Assembly (NCBI RefSeq): GCF_006539885.1
Contig: NZ_BJNW01000001.1
Location: 124,001-188,000, forward strand
DNA from: Kocuria varians
Lineage (GTDB): Bacteria > Actinomycetota > Actinomycetes > Actinomycetales > Micrococcaceae
Length of the DNA: 64,000 nt
Direction: 5' to 3'
Positions within the stretch are counted from its first letter, which is position 1. The number at the start of each line of letters is the position of its first letter. The notes beneath the pieces were generated by a model. That model saw only the letters and a program-made list of their open reading frames with translations, ran no database searches and was not told where the DNA came from. The position numbers and the translations under genes are program-made. Shown here in pieces: positions 28,700 to 38,648 of the stretch.

Positions 28700-29067
28700 A
28701 GCGCCAGACCTCCTTCACGGGCACCCTCGGCCACCGCGGCCACACGGCCGTGGTACTTGTTGCCGCCGCGGTCGAACACGACGGTCTCGATCCCCGCGGC
28801 CTTGGCGCGCTCGGCGATCAGCTCACCGATGCGCTTGGCCTTGGCGGTCTTGTCGTCCGACGAGGCGCGCAGGGCGTCCTCCATGGTGGACGCCGAGACG
28901 AGGGTGAAGCCCTTGTCGTCGTCGATCACCTGGGCGACCATGTGGCGCGTGGAACGCGTGACCACCAGGCGGGGGCGCAGCGCGGTTCCGGCGATGTTCT
29001 TGCGCACGCGGCGGTGACGCCGTGCCCGCTGAGCAGCCTTCGACTTGCCCTTGATTACGAGAGCCAT
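28696..29067 (-). CDS. rplR: 50S ribosomal protein L18
   Basis: 123-residue L18, a 5S rRNA-binding protein. [19 protein letters not shown] near the start, and [20 protein letters not shown] near the end. Standard length; ATGA overlap with rpsE and 2 bases after the rplF stop, tight operon spacing. Confidence 0.96.
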   Translation of the reverse strand: MALVIKGKSKAAQRARRHRRVRKNIAGTALRPRLVVTRSTRHMVAQVIDDDKGFTLVSASTMEDALRASSDDKTAKAKRIGELIAERAKAAGIETVVFDRGGNKYHGRVAAVAEGAREGGLAL

Positions 29068-29069
29068 GA

Positions 29070-29606
29070 TTACTTACCAGCCTTTCCGGCCTTGCGGCGG
29101 ATCTGCTCGCCGGCGTAACGAACACCCTTGCCCTTGTAGGGATCGGGCAGACGCAGGGAGCGGATCTTCGCGGCGACCTGGCCAACCTGCTGCTTGTCGA
29201 TGCCGGACACGGCGACCTTGTTGTTCCCCTCGACCGAGAGCGTGATGCCCTCCGGCGCGCTGAAGGGAACCGGGTGGCTGTAGCCCAGGGCGAACTCGAG
29301 GTCGGCGCCCTTGGCCTGCACGCGGTAACCGGTGCCCACGATCTCCAGCTGCTTGGTGTATCCCTCGGACACACCCTGGATCATGTTGGCGATCAGGGAA
29401 CGCGTGAGACCGTGCAGCGAGCGGGACTCGCGCTCGTCGTTGGGGCGGGACACCTGAACGGTGCCGTCCTCGACGACCACGGTGATCGGCGCCGCGACGG
29501 TCTGGGTGAGGGAGCCCTTGGGGCCCTTCACCGACACCACGGAACCGTCCACGGAAACCTCCACACCGGCGGGCACAGAGATCGGGAGACGTCCAATACG
29601 TGACAT
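29070..29606 (-). CDS. rplF: 50S ribosomal protein L6
   Basis: 178-residue L6 with its two similar domains, from [17 protein letters not shown] to [20 protein letters not shown]. It binds near the sarcin-ricin loop where elongation factors dock. Preceded by rpsH at 31 bases. Confidence 0.97.
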   Translation of the reverse strand: MSRIGRLPISVPAGVEVSVDGSVVSVKGPKGSLTQTVAAPITVVVEDGTVQVSRPNDERESRSLHGLTRSLIANMIQGVSEGYTKQLEIVGTGYRVQAKGADLEFALGYSHPVPFSAPEGITLSVEGNNKVAVSGIDKQQVGQVAAKIRSLRLPDPYKGKGVRYAGEQIRRKAGKAGK

Positions 29607-29637
29607 GTCTTCTTCCTTTCTTCTTCTGTGCTACCGG

Positions 29638-30036
29638 TTACCAGACGTACGCGAGGACTTCCCCGCCCACGCCCTTCTTGCCGGCCTGCTTGTCAGTCAG
29701 CAACCCGGAGGAGGTGGACAGGATCGCGATACCGAGGCCACCGAACACCCGAGGGAGGTTGGTGGACTTCGCGTACACGCGCAGGCCCGGCTTGGAGATG
29801 CGGCGAACACCGGCGATTGAGCGCTCACGGTTGGAACCGAACTTCAGCGACAGGGTCAGCGTCTTGCCGACCCGCGCGGGCTCTTCGCTCCAGTCCGCGA
29901 TGTAGCCCTCGGCCTTGAGGATCTCCGCGATCCGAGCCTTCAGCTTGGAGTACGGCATGCTCACGGTGTCGTGATAGGCGGAGTTCGCGTTGCGCAGACG
30001 CGTCAGCATGTCTGCCACAGGATCTGTCATTGTCAT
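29638..30036 (-). CDS. rpsH: 30S ribosomal protein S8
   Basis: 132-residue S8, a primary 16S rRNA binder and translational repressor of the spc operon in E. coli. [20 protein letters not shown] at the start, and [19 protein letters not shown] near the end. Its ribosome-binding site is weak. A two-codon-shorter ATG start is possible. Confidence 0.96.
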   Translation of the reverse strand: MTMTDPVADMLTRLRNANSAYHDTVSMPYSKLKARIAEILKAEGYIADWSEEPARVGKTLTLSLKFGSNRERSIAGVRRISKPGLRVYAKSTNLPRVFGGLGIAILSTSSGLLTDKQAGKKGVGGEVLAYVW

Positions 30037-30109
30037 GTGGGCTTCAGCCCTTCCTCGTCAGGGTTTCCCTGCCGGTTACAGCCCGCAGGGACCTTCTGAC
30101 GTCGATGAA

Positions 30110-30679
30110 TCAGTTGGTCTTGAACGGGAAGCCGAGCGCCTTGAGCAGCGCGCGACCCTCGTCGTCGGTCTTGGCGGAGGTGACCACGGTGATGTCCATG
30201 CCGCGGACGCGGTCGATCCGGTCCTGGTCGATCTCGTGGAACATGGACTGTTCCGTCAAGCCGAAGGTGTAGTTGCCGTTGCCGTCGAAGTGACGGTCCG
30301 ACAGGCCACGGAAGTCACGGATGCGCGGCAGCGCGAGCGTGACCAGACGGTCCAGGAACTCCCACATGCGGTCGCCACGCATGGTGACGTGCGCGCCGAT
30401 GGGCATTCCCTCGCGGAGCTTGAACTGCGCGATGGACTTCTTGGCACGGTTGACCACGGGCTTCTGGCCGGTGATGGCGGTGAGGTCCTTGATGGCGTTG
30501 TCCACCAGCTTGGAGTCCTTGGCCGCCTCGCCCAGACCCATGTTGACCACGACCTTGACCACGCGGGGCATCTCCATGACGTTCGAGTAGCCGAACTGTT
30601 CCTGAAGGGCCGGGGCCACGGTCTCCTGGTACTTGGTCTTGAACCGGGGGGTGAACTTGATTTCGGTCGTTTCGCTCAT
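30110..30679 (-). CDS. rplE: 50S ribosomal protein L5
   Basis: 189-residue L5, which binds 5S rRNA and contacts P-site t[22 protein letters not shown] and [20 protein letters not shown] are diagnostic. The ATG at 30679 shares one base with the rplX stop (TGATG); the GTG just before it is unlikely. No zinc-finger S14 gene follows: rpsN is absent between rplE and rpsH, so S14 must be encoded elsewhere. Confidence 0.96.
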   Translation of the reverse strand: MSETTEIKFTPRFKTKYQETVAPALQEQFGYSNVMEMPRVVKVVVNMGLGEAAKDSKLVDNAIKDLTAITGQKPVVNRAKKSIAQFKLREGMPIGAHVTMRGDRMWEFLDRLVTLALPRIRDFRGLSDRHFDGNGNYTFGLTEQSMFHEIDQDRIDRVRGMDITVVTSAKTDDEGRALLKALGFPFKTN

Positions 30680-31017
30680 CACAGATCCTTGCCGGTGCTC
30701 TTGGACACGCGAACGCGGACGGTCTTCTGCTTGCCGTCGCGCTCCACGGTCTCGGTGCGGTAGCCCACACGGGTCGGCTTGCCGGTCTCGGGATCCACGA
30801 GCATCACGTTGGAGATGTGGATCGGAGCCTCAACCTTGACGAGGCCGCCGGCTTCGCCCTGGGCGTTGGCGCGCTTGTGCTTGGTCACCACGTTGACACC
30901 CTCGACCACCACGCGGGAGGTCTCGGTGTTCACGCGCAGAACCTTGCCCTGCTCGCCCTTGTTCTTGCCGGTGATGACCTGCACGAGGTCGCCGGTCTTG
31001 ATCTTGAATTTCGCCAT
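30679..31017 (-). CDS. rplX: 50S ribosomal protein L24
   Basis: 112-residue L24, an early-assembly protein with a KOW motif ([20 protein letters not shown]). The C-terminus is the usual [15 protein letters not shown]. It starts 1 base after the rplN stop. Confidence 0.96.
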   Translation of the reverse strand: MAKFKIKTGDLVQVITGKNKGEQGKVLRVNTETSRVVVEGVNVVTKHKRANAQGEAGGLVKVEAPIHISNVMLVDPETGKPTRVGYRTETVERDGKQKTVRVRVSKSTGKDL

Positions 31018-31018
31018 G

Positions 31019-31387
31019 TCAGAGCACCTCCGGAGCCAGCGAGACGATCTTCATGAACTTCTTGTCGCGCAGCTCGCGGCCCACGGGACCGAAGATGCGC
31101 GTGCCGCGGGGGTCCCCGTCGTTCTTCAAGATCACTGCGGCGTTCTCGTCGAAACGGATGTAGGAACCGTCGGGACGGCGCCTCTGCTTCTTGGTACGGA
31201 CCACAACCGCCTTCACGACGTCGCCCTTCTTGACGTTGCCGCCGGGGATGGCGTCCTTGACGGTGGCGACGATGACGTCACCAATGCCTGCGTAGCGGCG
31301 TCCGGATCCACCGAGCACACGGATGGTGAGAATTTCCTTCGCACCCGTGTTGTCGGCCACCCTCAGCCGCGATTCCTGCTGAATCAC
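31019..31387 (-). CDS. rplN: 50S ribosomal protein L14
   Basis: 122-residue L14 with [20 protein letters not shown] and [20 protein letters not shown], at full length. It is the first gene of rplN-rplX-rplE-rpsH-rplF-rplR-rpsE-rpmD-rplO. Upstream is 400 bases of gene-free sequence, then an esterase gene instead of rpsQ. Confidence 0.97.
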   Translation of the reverse strand: MIQQESRLRVADNTGAKEILTIRVLGGSGRRYAGIGDVIVATVKDAIPGGNVKKGDVVKAVVVRTKKQRRRPDGSYIRFDENAAVILKNDGDPRGTRIFGPVGRELRDKKFMKIVSLAPEVL

Positions 31388-31787
31388 TGAATACTCCTGT
31401 CGTCGCGCTGGTTCTCATCCAAACCTGCTGAATGTCGAGCCTTGCGGAACGGTGGTCGTGTGAACGCTCCGCGTCACGGTGCTCCCCGTGGCCGTAGGAG
31501 GGGCCCGGGGCGTGTGCAGAGTTGTACGCGGTGGACGTTCGCACGTGGTGGGCGGGTGATCCCGCCTGCTGCTCCCCTCGGATTCGCGACCGTGCGCAGA
31601 ATCAACGAGCAAGATGTGCAGCCTTCGCCGCACCTCGGTGCAGCGGAGCCGCACCGTGGCGTGCCACGGCGGCTTGCTTCCGTCCTGCGGCCCGCGCTCG
31701 AGGCGCACACCCGGGACGTGATTCTGACTCAGCAGGGTCGAAGTCAGAGTGAGAGCACACGTGCGTCGACACGCGTACCGGCCCACT
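31388..31787 (-). other. 400-base gene-free leader upstream of rplN
   Basis: No gene was found here on either strand. A candidate promoter at 31785-31813 would make nearly all of it an untranslated leader of about 390 bases to rplN. Several short GC-rich inverted repeats are present, but no known riboswitch or S8-binding fold was recognised. Confidence 0.55.
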
Positions 31788-31813
31788 CTACCGCGTTCGG
31801 GGCAGATCACCAA
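31785..31813 (-). promoter_or_regulatory. Candidate promoter for rplN-rplO
   Basis: On the minus strand TTGGTG (31808-31813), a 17-base spacer and TAGAGT (31785-31790). It overlaps the last codons of the esterase gene. It would restore transcription of the spc genes downstream of the insertion. Confidence 0.55.
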
Positions 31814-33170
31814 CCGGGGTCGACGCCCTGGAGACGGCCGTCCCCGGCCGGCCCGGCGGCGTCGTCGCCGCGTGGTCCGGTCCGTGAGGGCCGGGGAAGA
31901 GCTCCACGAGAGCGGGGACGAGCCCCTCCCGCCAGCAGGCATAGTCGTGGCCCCCGTTGAAGCGCCGGTAGCGCAGGCTCGCGGGGGTCTGTCGCAGCTG
32001 CTCGGCGAAGTGGTCGTGGGGACCGGTCAGGACCCACTCCTGCTCGCCGACCTCCATCACGATCCTGGTCCGCTCCAGCGCGCGTGCACCGTCCGCCTCG
32101 ACGAGGGCCCGCAGCTCGTCCTCCGGGTAGGGCTGCCACAGCGACGACGACTGCGCGACGGCGCCCGCCACCGCGTCCGGCCGGCGCAGGGTGCACAGGA
32201 TGGCCGAGAGACCGCCGAGGCTCTGGCCCGCGGTGGCCACTCGCTGCGGTTCGAGGCACACCCCCGCGCGCTGCGCGACCCACGGCAGCAGCTCGTCCGC
32301 GAGGTAGTCCTCGATCCCGCCGGTTCCGTCCAGCTCGACCCACCGTTTCCTGGTGCCGCCGGAGTCCAGGAGCACCAGGTGCACAGGAGCCAGTGCACCG
32401 GCCGCGACCGCTGCACGCACGGCACCCACCACCCCCTGCTCCCACCAGACCTCGCCGTCGAAGAGCACGACCACCGGGGCGGTGCTCGCCCCCTCCCCCG
32501 GTGCCACACCGCAGGACTCCACGAGCACCCGGTGATCAGCGGGTGCCGAGAGCCACTGCGGCACGGGGGCCTCGGGGTCAGGGCGCACCGGCCACGGGGA
32601 CACGCCTGCCTCCGCCAGGGAGACGACGCTCAGCTCCCGTCCGCCCCGGGCCGGGCAGCGCTCGGGGTTGCGGGGATCGGGCACGCCGCGGTCCAGGGCT
32701 GCGCGGACGCCCACCTGGTCGGAGACCGCGCTCCACGGCGCGGGACGACCCTGCGGGACGGGCAGGAAGCAGTAGGAGGCACGCCAGGTGGCGGCCATGA
32801 GGTAGCCCAGGTGCCACACGTCGGTGCCCGGCAGACGGCGCATCAACGAGTCCTGGAGACGGGACTCGTCCGTCAGCCGGTTGACGAACAGCAGCACCTC
32901 GTCCGCATGGGCGTCCTCGTAGAGGAACGTCACGTACTCGCATCGGCTGCCGTCCACCCCGGCAGGCCCCGTCTCGCGCAGCGGGGTCCCGGCCCGCAGG
33001 GCCTCGGCGATCGCACGACGCACCGTCTCGCCCTCCGCAGGGGAACCGGGCGTGAGAGCACGCTCCCACGCGAGCACCGACGGACCATCCGCCAGCGGTA
33101 CCGGCTCCGGCCGCGGCAGCTTGGGCGGGCGGCGTCGGGCCCCCGGCTCGTGCGCTGATGCAGGACTCAT
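31788..33170 (-). CDS. Enterochelin esterase (Fes)-like alpha/beta hydrolase
   Basis: 460-residue protein with no signal peptide, so probably cytosolic. An N-terminal Fes-type domain (about 75-185, with YVTFLYEDAHADEVLLFVN) precedes an esterase D-like domain (about 225-425). Nucleophile Ser317 lies in TAGQSLGGLSA, the likely His408 in FNGGHDYACWR and an acidic residue near VGEQEW. Fes proteins release iron from trilactone siderophores, but no siderophore gene is nearby, so the substrate is unproven. It interrupts the ribosomal cluster between rpsQ and rplN. The ATG at 33170 has GGAAGG 10 bases upstream. Confidence 0.85.
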   Translation of the reverse strand: MSPASAHEPGARRRPPKLPRPEPVPLADGPSVLAWERALTPGSPAEGETVRRAIAEALRAGTPLRETGPAGVDGSRCEYVTFLYEDAHADEVLLFVNRLTDESRLQDSLMRRLPGTDVWHLGYLMAATWRASYCFLPVPQGRPAPWSAVSDQVGVRAALDRGVPDPRNPERCPARGGRELSVVSLAEAGVSPWPVRPDPEAPVPQWLSAPADHRVLVESCGVAPGEGASTAPVVVLFDGEVWWEQGVVGAVRAAVAAGALAPVHLVLLDSGGTRKRWVELDGTGGIEDYLADELLPWVAQRAGVCLEPQRVATAGQSLGGLSAILCTLRRPDAVAGAVAQSSSLWQPYPEDELRALVEADGARALERTRIVMEVGEQEWVLTGPHDHFAEQLRQTPASLRYRRFNGGHDYACWREGLVPALVELFPGPHGPDHAATTPPGRPGTAVSRASTPVGDLPRTR

Positions 33171-33258
33171 GGGTGCACGACCTTCCGAGCGGTGCGCTTG
33201 CGAATGCGTGGGTCGAGGTTCCCGATGACGCCGTAGCGGCGCCCCTGGGTACGACGAA

Positions 33259-33290
33259 GGCCCCGCTCCGGAACGAACCGGAACGGGGCC
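33259..33290 (-). terminator. Terminator downstream of rpsQ
   Basis: GGCCCCG pairs with CGGGGCC (33259-33265 and 33284-33290), then a two-base internal loop and a CCGG/CCGG inner stem. It starts 28 bases after the rpsQ stop and is followed on the minus strand by TCGTCGTACCC. It ends the rpsJ-rpsQ unit before the esterase gene. Confidence 0.75.
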
Positions 33291-33317
33291 AACGAATGAT
33301 CGCTCATCGCGAAGGAC

Positions 33318-33605
33318 TTACTTGGCCTTCTCGACGATCTCCACGATCCGCCAGTTCTTGTCGGCGGACAGCGGACGGGTCTCGGCGATGCGCACGAGGT
33401 CGCCGACGCCGCAGGCGTTCTCCTCGTCGTGCGCCTTGACGCGCTTGGACTTGCGCAGCACCTTGCCGTAGAGCGCGTGCTTGACGCGATCCTCGACCTG
33501 GACCACCACGGTCTTGTCCATCTTGTCGGAAACCACGTAGCCCCGGCGGGACTTGCGGTCACCGCGCTCGGCCGCGGCCGTTTCGTTGTTGACCTGCTCG
33601 CTCAC
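33318..33605 (-). CDS. rpsQ: 30S ribosomal protein S17
   Basis: 95-residue S17, a primary 16S rRNA binder. [20 protein letters not shown] and [20 protein letters not shown] identify it. The GTG start overlaps the rpmC stop (GTGA). Last gene of the S10 unit; a terminator follows. Confidence 0.96.
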   Translation of the reverse strand: MSEQVNNETAAAERGDRKSRRGYVVSDKMDKTVVVQVEDRVKHALYGKVLRKSKRVKAHDEENACGVGDLVRIAETRPLSADKNWRIVEIVEKAK

Positions 33606-33898
33606 TTGGCATCACCCTCGGACTTGGCAGCCTTCTTCGAGGCTTTCTTCTCGGTCTTCTCAGCAGCCGGCGCCACGTCCTCGCGGATCCCGAGCTCGCG
33701 CTCACGCAGCACGGTGTAGATCCGGGCGATGTCACGCTTGACGGACTTCAGCCGACCGTTGCCCTCGAGCTGACCGGTTGCCGCCTGGAAGCGCAGGTTG
33801 AACAGCTCTTCCTTGGACTTGCGCAGCTGATCGGTGAGGGCACCGGTGTCAAGAGCCGAGAGGTTGTCCATGTTCAGATCCTTGGACCCAATAGCCAT
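33602..33898 (-). CDS. rpmC: 50S ribosomal protein L29 with Lys/Ala tail
   Basis: 98-residue L29. The conserved part (about 12-75) has [20 protein letters not shown] and [18 protein letters not shown] Lys/Ala/Glu tail ([19 protein letters not shown]) lengthens it beyond the usual 65-75. L29 sits at the peptide exit tunnel, where it helps dock signal recognition particle and trigger factor. It starts 3 bases after the rplP stop. Confidence 0.96.
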   Translation of the reverse strand: MAIGSKDLNMDNLSALDTGALTDQLRKSKEELFNLRFQAATGQLEGNGRLKSVKRDIARIYTVLRERELGIREDVAPAAEKTEKKASKKAAKSEGDAK

Positions 33899-33901
33899 TG
33901 A

Positions 33902-34318
33902 TCATTCACCGCCTTCGCGACGCACGATGCGTGCCTTCATCGGGAGCTTGTGGATTGCCAGGCGCAGCGCCTCACGGGCCACTTCCTCGCTCACACCGGA
34001 GATCTCGAACATCACGCGTCCGGGCTTGACGTTGGCGATCCACCACTCGGGGGAACCCTTACCGGAACCCATGCGGGTCTCGGCGGGCTTCTTGGTCAGG
34101 GGACGGTCCGGGTAGATGTTGATCCAGACCTTGCCGCCACGCTTGATGTGGCGGGTCATGGCGATACGCGCGGCCTCGATCTGACGGTTCGTGACGTACG
34201 CCGGGCTCAGAGCCTGGATGCCCCACTCACCGAACGTGACCTGCGTTCCGCCCTTGGCCTCTCCCCGACGGCGCGGGCGGTGCTGCTTGCGGAACTTCAC
34301 ACGACGTGGGATGAGCAT
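33902..34318 (-). CDS. rplP: 50S ribosomal protein L16
   Basis: 138-residue L16, which organises the A-site region of the 50[21 protein letters not shown] at the start, and [19 protein letters not shown] and [20 protein letters not shown] later. Its ATG shares one base with the rpsC stop (TAATG). Confidence 0.97.
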   Translation of the reverse strand: MLIPRRVKFRKQHRPRRRGEAKGGTQVTFGEWGIQALSPAYVTNRQIEAARIAMTRHIKRGGKVWINIYPDRPLTKKPAETRMGSGKGSPEWWIANVKPGRVMFEISGVSEEVAREALRLAIHKLPMKARIVRREGGE

Positions 34319-35151
34319 TACTTACCACCCTCTGCGTTGTTGGCCTCCGCGGCGGTGTTCTGCTGCGGGGCGGCCGCGGAGTCGCGCTCACGGCGCCCAC
34401 CACGGTCGTTGCGGTCATTGGGACGACGACGACGCTCGCCGGCACCGCCGCCGCGGCGGTCGTTGCGTCCGCGCGAGGACGGAGCAGCGGCCTGCTGGGC
34501 AGCCAGTTCCTTGTCGGTGAGGTCGCCCTTGTAGATCCAGACCTTCACGCCGATGCGGCCGAAGGTGGTCTTGGCCTCGAAGAACCCGTAGTCGATGTTC
34601 GCACGCAGGGTGTGCAGGGGCACACGGCCTTCGCGGTAGAACTCCGAACGGGACATCTCCGCACCGCCCAGACGGCCGGCGCACTGGATACGGATACCCT
34701 TGGCGCCCGCACGCTGCGCGGACTGGATGGCCTTCTTCATGGCGCGACGGAACGCGACACGCGAGGCGAGCTGCTCGGCAACGCCCTGGGCCACGAGCTG
34801 AGCATCGATCTCGGGGTTCTTGACCTCGAGGATGTTCAGCTGGATCTGCTTGCCCGTGAGCTTCTCGAGCTCACCGCGGATCCGGTCCGCCTCGGCGCCG
34901 CGGCGGCCGATGACGATGCCCGGGCGAGCCGTGTGGATGTCCACGCGGACACGGTCACGGGTGCGCTCGATCTCGACCTTGGAGATGCCGGCGCGGTCCA
35001 TGCCCTTGGACATGAGCTCGCGGATCTTCACGTCCTCGCGGATGTAGTCCTTGTAGCGCTGACCCGGCTGGTTCGAGTCCGCGTACCAGTGCGAGACGTG
35101 GTCGGTGGTGATGCCCAGACGGAATCCGTTGGGGTTGATTTTCTGTCCCAC
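34318..35151 (-). CDS. rpsC: 30S ribosomal protein S3 with basic RG-rich tail
   Basis: 277-residue S3, with KH domain ([20 protein letters not shown]) and C-terminal domain ([20 protein letters not shown]). S3 forms part of the mRNA entry tunnel. A tail from about residue 225 is rich in Arg, Gly, Asn and Asp ([19 protein letters not shown]) and then Ala/Gln, some 40-50 residues beyond the usual end. GTG start at 35151, directly after the rplV stop. Confidence 0.97.
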   Translation of the reverse strand: MGQKINPNGFRLGITTDHVSHWYADSNQPGQRYKDYIREDVKIRELMSKGMDRAGISKVEIERTRDRVRVDIHTARPGIVIGRRGAEADRIRGELEKLTGKQIQLNILEVKNPEIDAQLVAQGVAEQLASRVAFRRAMKKAIQSAQRAGAKGIRIQCAGRLGGAEMSRSEFYREGRVPLHTLRANIDYGFFEAKTTFGRIGVKVWIYKGDLTDKELAAQQAAAPSSRGRNDRRGGGAGERRRRPNDRNDRGGRRERDSAAAPQQNTAAEANNAEGGK

Positions 35152-35517
35152 TTAGCGGACCTCCTCCTTCTCCGGGGTCGCCACGACCACGGTCACGTGG
35201 CTCGTGCGCTTGTTGATGCGGTACGCACGGCCCTGGGCACGCGGCTGGAACCGCTTCATGGTCGGACCCTCGTCCACGAAGGCGGCGGAGACCACGAGGT
35301 CTTCCGGCTTGAACGCGAGACCCTCGCGGTCGGCCTTCTGCCGGGCATTCGCCACGGCGGACTCGAGCACCTTGAACACCGGCTCGGAAGCTGCCTGGGG
35401 GGCAAACTTCAGAATCGCCAATGCCTCATTCGCCTGCTGGCCACGAATCAGGTTGACGACGCGCCGGGCCTTCATAGGCGTCACGCGGATGTAGCGCGCA
35501 GATGCCTTGGCTTCCAT
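35152..35517 (-). CDS. rplV: 50S ribosomal protein L22
   Basis: 121-residue L22, whose loop lines the exit tunnel. [20 protein letters not shown] and [20 protein letters not shown] are conserved and show no insertion in the loop linked to macrolide resistance. It follows rpsS by 53 bases. Confidence 0.97.
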   Translation of the reverse strand: MEAKASARYIRVTPMKARRVVNLIRGQQANEALAILKFAPQAASEPVFKVLESAVANARQKADREGLAFKPEDLVVSAAFVDEGPTMKRFQPRAQGRAYRINKRTSHVTVVVATPEKEEVR

Positions 35518-35570
35518 TGCTTTCCTTCTCTCGTCTTGTCGAAGAAGTGCAGCGTTCTCACCCCGAGGGG

Positions 35571-35852
35571 TCAGCGACGCTTGCCCTTCTTGTCGTCCTT
35601 CACATGGCCGCGGAACGTGCGGGTGGGGGCGAATTCGCCGAGCTTGTGCCCGACCATCGACTCAGTGATGAACACCGGGACATGCTTGCGTCCGTCGTGC
35701 ACGGCGATCGTGTGGCCGAGCATGTCGGGCACGATCATCGAGCGGCGGGACCACGTCTTGATGACGTTCTTGGTGCCCTTCTCGTTCTCCTTGGCGACCT
35801 TCACGAAGAGGTGCTGATCAACGAAAGGGCCCTTCTTGAGGCTGCGTGGCAT
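35571..35852 (-). CDS. rpsS: 30S ribosomal protein S19
   Basis: 93-residue S19 of the 30S head. [39 protein letters not shown] and [17 protein letters not shown] are diagnostic. It starts 12 bases after the rplB stop. Confidence 0.97.
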   Translation of the reverse strand: MPRSLKKGPFVDQHLFVKVAKENEKGTKNVIKTWSRRSMIVPDMLGHTIAVHDGRKHVPVFITESMVGHKLGEFAPTRTFRGHVKDDKKGKRR

Positions 35853-35864
35853 TAGTCAGGCTCC

Positions 35865-36704
35865 TTAGCGCTTGTTCTTGCCGGTACGACGACGACGCAC
35901 GATGAGCTTGTCGCTTTCCTTGTTGGGGCGACGGGTGCGTCCCTCGGGCTTACCGTTCGGGTTGACCGGGTGACGACCACCGGAGGTCTTGCCCTCGCCA
36001 CCACCGTGCGGGTGGTCCACGGGGTTCATGACCACACCGCGCACGGTCGGGCGGATGCCCTTCCAGCGGTTGCGGCCGGCCTTGCCCCAGTTGATGTTCG
36101 ACTGCTCGGCGTTGCCGACCTCGCCGATCGTCGCGCGGCAGCGCACGTCCACGTTGCGGATCTCGCCGGAGGGCAGGCGCAGCTGGCCGTACTTGCCCTC
36201 ACGGGCGACGAGCTGCACGGAGGCACCGGCGGAACGGGCGAGCTTGGCTCCCCCACCCGGACGCAGCTCCACGGCGTGGATCACGGTGCCCACGGGGATG
36301 TTGCGCAGCGGCAGGTTGTTGCCCGGCTTGATGTCCGCGTTGGGACCCGACTCCACGACGTCGCCCTGCTTCAGGCGGTTCGGCGCGATGATGTAGCGCT
36401 TCGTGCCGTCCACGTAGTGCAGCAGCGCGATGCGCGCGGTGCGGTTCGGGTCGTACTCGATGTGGGCGACCTTGGCGTCCACGCCGTCCTTGTCGTGACG
36501 ACGGAAGTCGATCACGCGGTACTGGCGCTTGTGCCCACCACCCTTGTGACGGGTGGTGATGCGGCCCGTGTTGTTGCGGCCGCCCTTCTTGGGCAGGGGA
36601 CGCACCAGGGACTTCTCGGGCGTGGTGCGCGTGATTTCTACGAAGTCCGACACCGACGAGCCGCGACGGCCCGGGGTTGTCGGCTTGTGCTTACGGATAG
36701 CCAT
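35865..36704 (-). CDS. rplB: 50S ribosomal protein L2
   Basis: 279-residue L2, needed for subunit joining and peptidyl transfer. It shows [20 protein letters not shown] and the C-terminal [20 protein letters not shown] with the conserved His near the catalytic centre. Length is standard. Part of rpsJ-rplC-rplD-rplW-rplB. Confidence 0.97.
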   Translation of the reverse strand: MAIRKHKPTTPGRRGSSVSDFVEITRTTPEKSLVRPLPKKGGRNNTGRITTRHKGGGHKRQYRVIDFRRHDKDGVDAKVAHIEYDPNRTARIALLHYVDGTKRYIIAPNRLKQGDVVESGPNADIKPGNNLPLRNIPVGTVIHAVELRPGGGAKLARSAGASVQLVAREGKYGQLRLPSGEIRNVDVRCRATIGEVGNAEQSNINWGKAGRNRWKGIRPTVRGVVMNPVDHPHGGGEGKTSGGRHPVNPNGKPEGRTRRPNKESDKLIVRRRRTGKNKR

Positions 36705-36735
36705 GTTTTGAGTTCCTCGTTAAAGTGGTCTCCGC

Positions 36736-37041
36736 TCAGGAGAGCGGACCGCCGAAGATGTCGATGGAGCCTTCCCGGAGGGACACGACGGCACGCTTGG
36801 TTGCCTTGCGCTGTCCCCAGCCGAAGCGCGTGCGCTTGCGCTTGCCGGGACGGTTGAGAGTGTTCACGGACGCAACCTTCACACCGAAGATGTGCTCGAT
36901 CGCGAACTTGATCTCGGTCTTGTTCGCCGAGGGATCCACCTGGAAGGTGTACTTGCCCTCGTCGATCAGGCCGTAGGACTTCTCGGAGACCACGGGACGG
37001 ATGATGACGTCGCGCGGGTCCTTGTTGTAGATAACGCTCAC
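36736..37041 (-). CDS. rplW: 50S ribosomal protein L23
   Basis: 101-residue L23 at the exit tunnel, a docking site for trigger factor and [23 protein letters not shown] and [20 protein letters not shown] are diagnostic. It overlaps the rplD end by 4 bases. Confidence 0.97.
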   Translation of the reverse strand: MSVIYNKDPRDVIIRPVVSEKSYGLIDEGKYTFQVDPSANKTEIKFAIEHIFGVKVASVNTLNRPGKRKRTRFGWGQRKATKRAVVSLREGSIDIFGGPLS

Positions 37042-37661
37042 TTCGCGTCCTCCTGCTTGCTACCGGACGCAGCTGCGACGAACGAGTCGTAGGCGGCCTT
37101 GGTGAAGACCACGTCGTCCGAGACGAGCACGTCGTACGTGTTGAGCTGGTCGGCGTACACGGCGTGCACGTCCACCAGGTTGCGCACGGACAGCGCGGCG
37201 GTGTCCTCGCCGCGGCCCAGCACGACCAGCAGGTTCTTGCGCTCGGAGACCGAACGCAGAGTGTCCTTGGCGGCCTTCGTGGACGGCTGCTCGCCGCTCA
37301 CGATCTGCGCCACCACGTGGATGCGGCCGTTGCGTGCCCGGTCCGAGAGGGCACCGCGCAGGGCGGCGGCCTTCATCTTCTTGGGCGTGCGCTGGGAGTA
37401 GTCACGCGGCGTGGGGCCGTGCACCACGCCACCGCCGGTCATGTGAGGAGCGCGGATGGAGCCCTGACGAGCCCGGCCGGTGCCCTTCTGCTTGAACGGC
37501 TTGCGGCCCGCGCCCGAGACCTCGGCGCGCGTCTTGGTCTTGTGCGTGCCCTGGCGGGCGGCGGCCAGCTGGGCGACGACGACCTGGTGCAGCAGCGCCA
37601 CATTGGTCTGCGCGTCGAAGATCTCAGCGGGCAGCTCGACGTTGACGGTTTCAGTTGCCAT
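37038..37661 (-). CDS. rplD: 50S ribosomal protein L4
   Basis: 207-residue L4. The tunnel loop region has [20 protein letters not shown], unchanged from the usual macrolide-sensitive form. In E. coli L4 also represses the S10 operon. The ATG at 37661 is 5 bases after the rplC stop; an in-frame TTG at 37670 is less likely. Confidence 0.96.
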   Translation of the reverse strand: MATETVNVELPAEIFDAQTNVALLHQVVVAQLAAARQGTHKTKTRAEVSGAGRKPFKQKGTGRARQGSIRAPHMTGGGVVHGPTPRDYSQRTPKKMKAAALRGALSDRARNGRIHVVAQIVSGEQPSTKAAKDTLRSVSERKNLLVVLGRGEDTAALSVRNLVDVHAVYADQLNTYDVLVSDDVVFTKAAYDSFVAAASGSKQEDAK

Positions 37662-37666
37662 GAGTA

Positions 37667-38323
37667 TCAAGCTCCCTTCACGGAGGAACGGACGAGGACG
37701 ACCGATCCCTTGGGGCCCGGCAGGGCGCCCTTGATGAGCAGCAGGGAGTTCTCGGCGTCGACCGCGTGCACGGTCAGGTTCATGGTCGTGTGACGGGCGT
37801 TGCCCATCCGGCCGGCCATGCGCATGCCCTTGAACACGCGTGCGGGGTACGACGCGCCGCCGATGGAACCCGGCTTGCGGTGGTTCTTATGTGCACCGTG
37901 GGAGGCGCCCACGCCGGAGAAGCCGTGACGCTTCATGACACCGGCGGTGCCCTTGCCCTTGGTGGTGCCGACGACGTCAACCTTGGCGCCGGACTCGAAG
38001 AGCTCCACGGACAGTGCCTGTCCCAGCTCGTAGTCGGCGGCGTCGGAAGTACGAAGCTCGACGACGTGGCGGCGGGGCGTCACGCCGGCAGCGGCGAAGT
38101 GACCGGCCAGGGGCTTGGTCACCTTGCGGGGATCGATCGCACCGAAGCCGATCTGGACGGCGTTGTAGCCGTCCTTGTCCTCGTTGCGCAGCTGCGTCAC
38201 GACGTTGGAGTCGGCCTTGACCACGGTCACCGGCACGAACTTCCCGTTCTCGTCCCAGACCTGGGTCATGCCGAGCTTGGTGCCCAGCAGGCCCTTCACC
38301 TGGCGTTCGAAAGTGGTAGTCAT
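37667..38323 (-). CDS. rplC: 50S ribosomal protein L3
   Basis: 218-residue L3, an early-assembly protein reaching to the peptidyl transferase centre. [20 protein letters not shown] and the loop [18 protein letters not shown] are diagnostic. It follows rpsJ by 16 bases. Confidence 0.97.
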   Translation of the reverse strand: MTTTFERQVKGLLGTKLGMTQVWDENGKFVPVTVVKADSNVVTQLRNEDKDGYNAVQIGFGAIDPRKVTKPLAGHFAAAGVTPRRHVVELRTSDAADYELGQALSVELFESGAKVDVVGTTKGKGTAGVMKRHGFSGVGASHGAHKNHRKPGSIGGASYPARVFKGMRMAGRMGNARHTTMNLTVHAVDAENSLLLIKGALPGPKGSVVLVRSSVKGA

Positions 38324-38339
38324 TGGGGTGCGATCCTTT

Positions 38340-38648
38340 TTACAGCTTGATTTCGATGTTCACGTCAGCGGGCAGGTCGAGACGCATGAGCGAGTCGACG
38401 GCCTTGGGCGTGGGGTCGATGATGTCGATCAGCCGCTTGTGCGTGCGCATCTCGAAGTGCTCACGGCTGTCCTTGTACTTGTGCGGCGAGCGGATGACGC
38501 AGTACACGTTCTTCTCGGTGGGCAGCGGGACGGGTCCCACCACCGTTGCACCTGCGCGCGTCACCGTCTCAACGATCTTCCGGGCCGAGACGTCGATGAC
38601 CTCGTGGTCATAGGACTTCAGCCGGATGCGGATTTTTTGTCCCGCCAT
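38340..38648 (-). CDS. rpsJ: 30S ribosomal protein S10
   Basis: 102-residue S10, also NusE, a partner of NusB/NusG in antitermination. [19 protein letters not shown] and [19 protein letters not shown] are conserved. The ATG at 38648 is the family start. First gene of the S10 unit. Confidence 0.97.
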
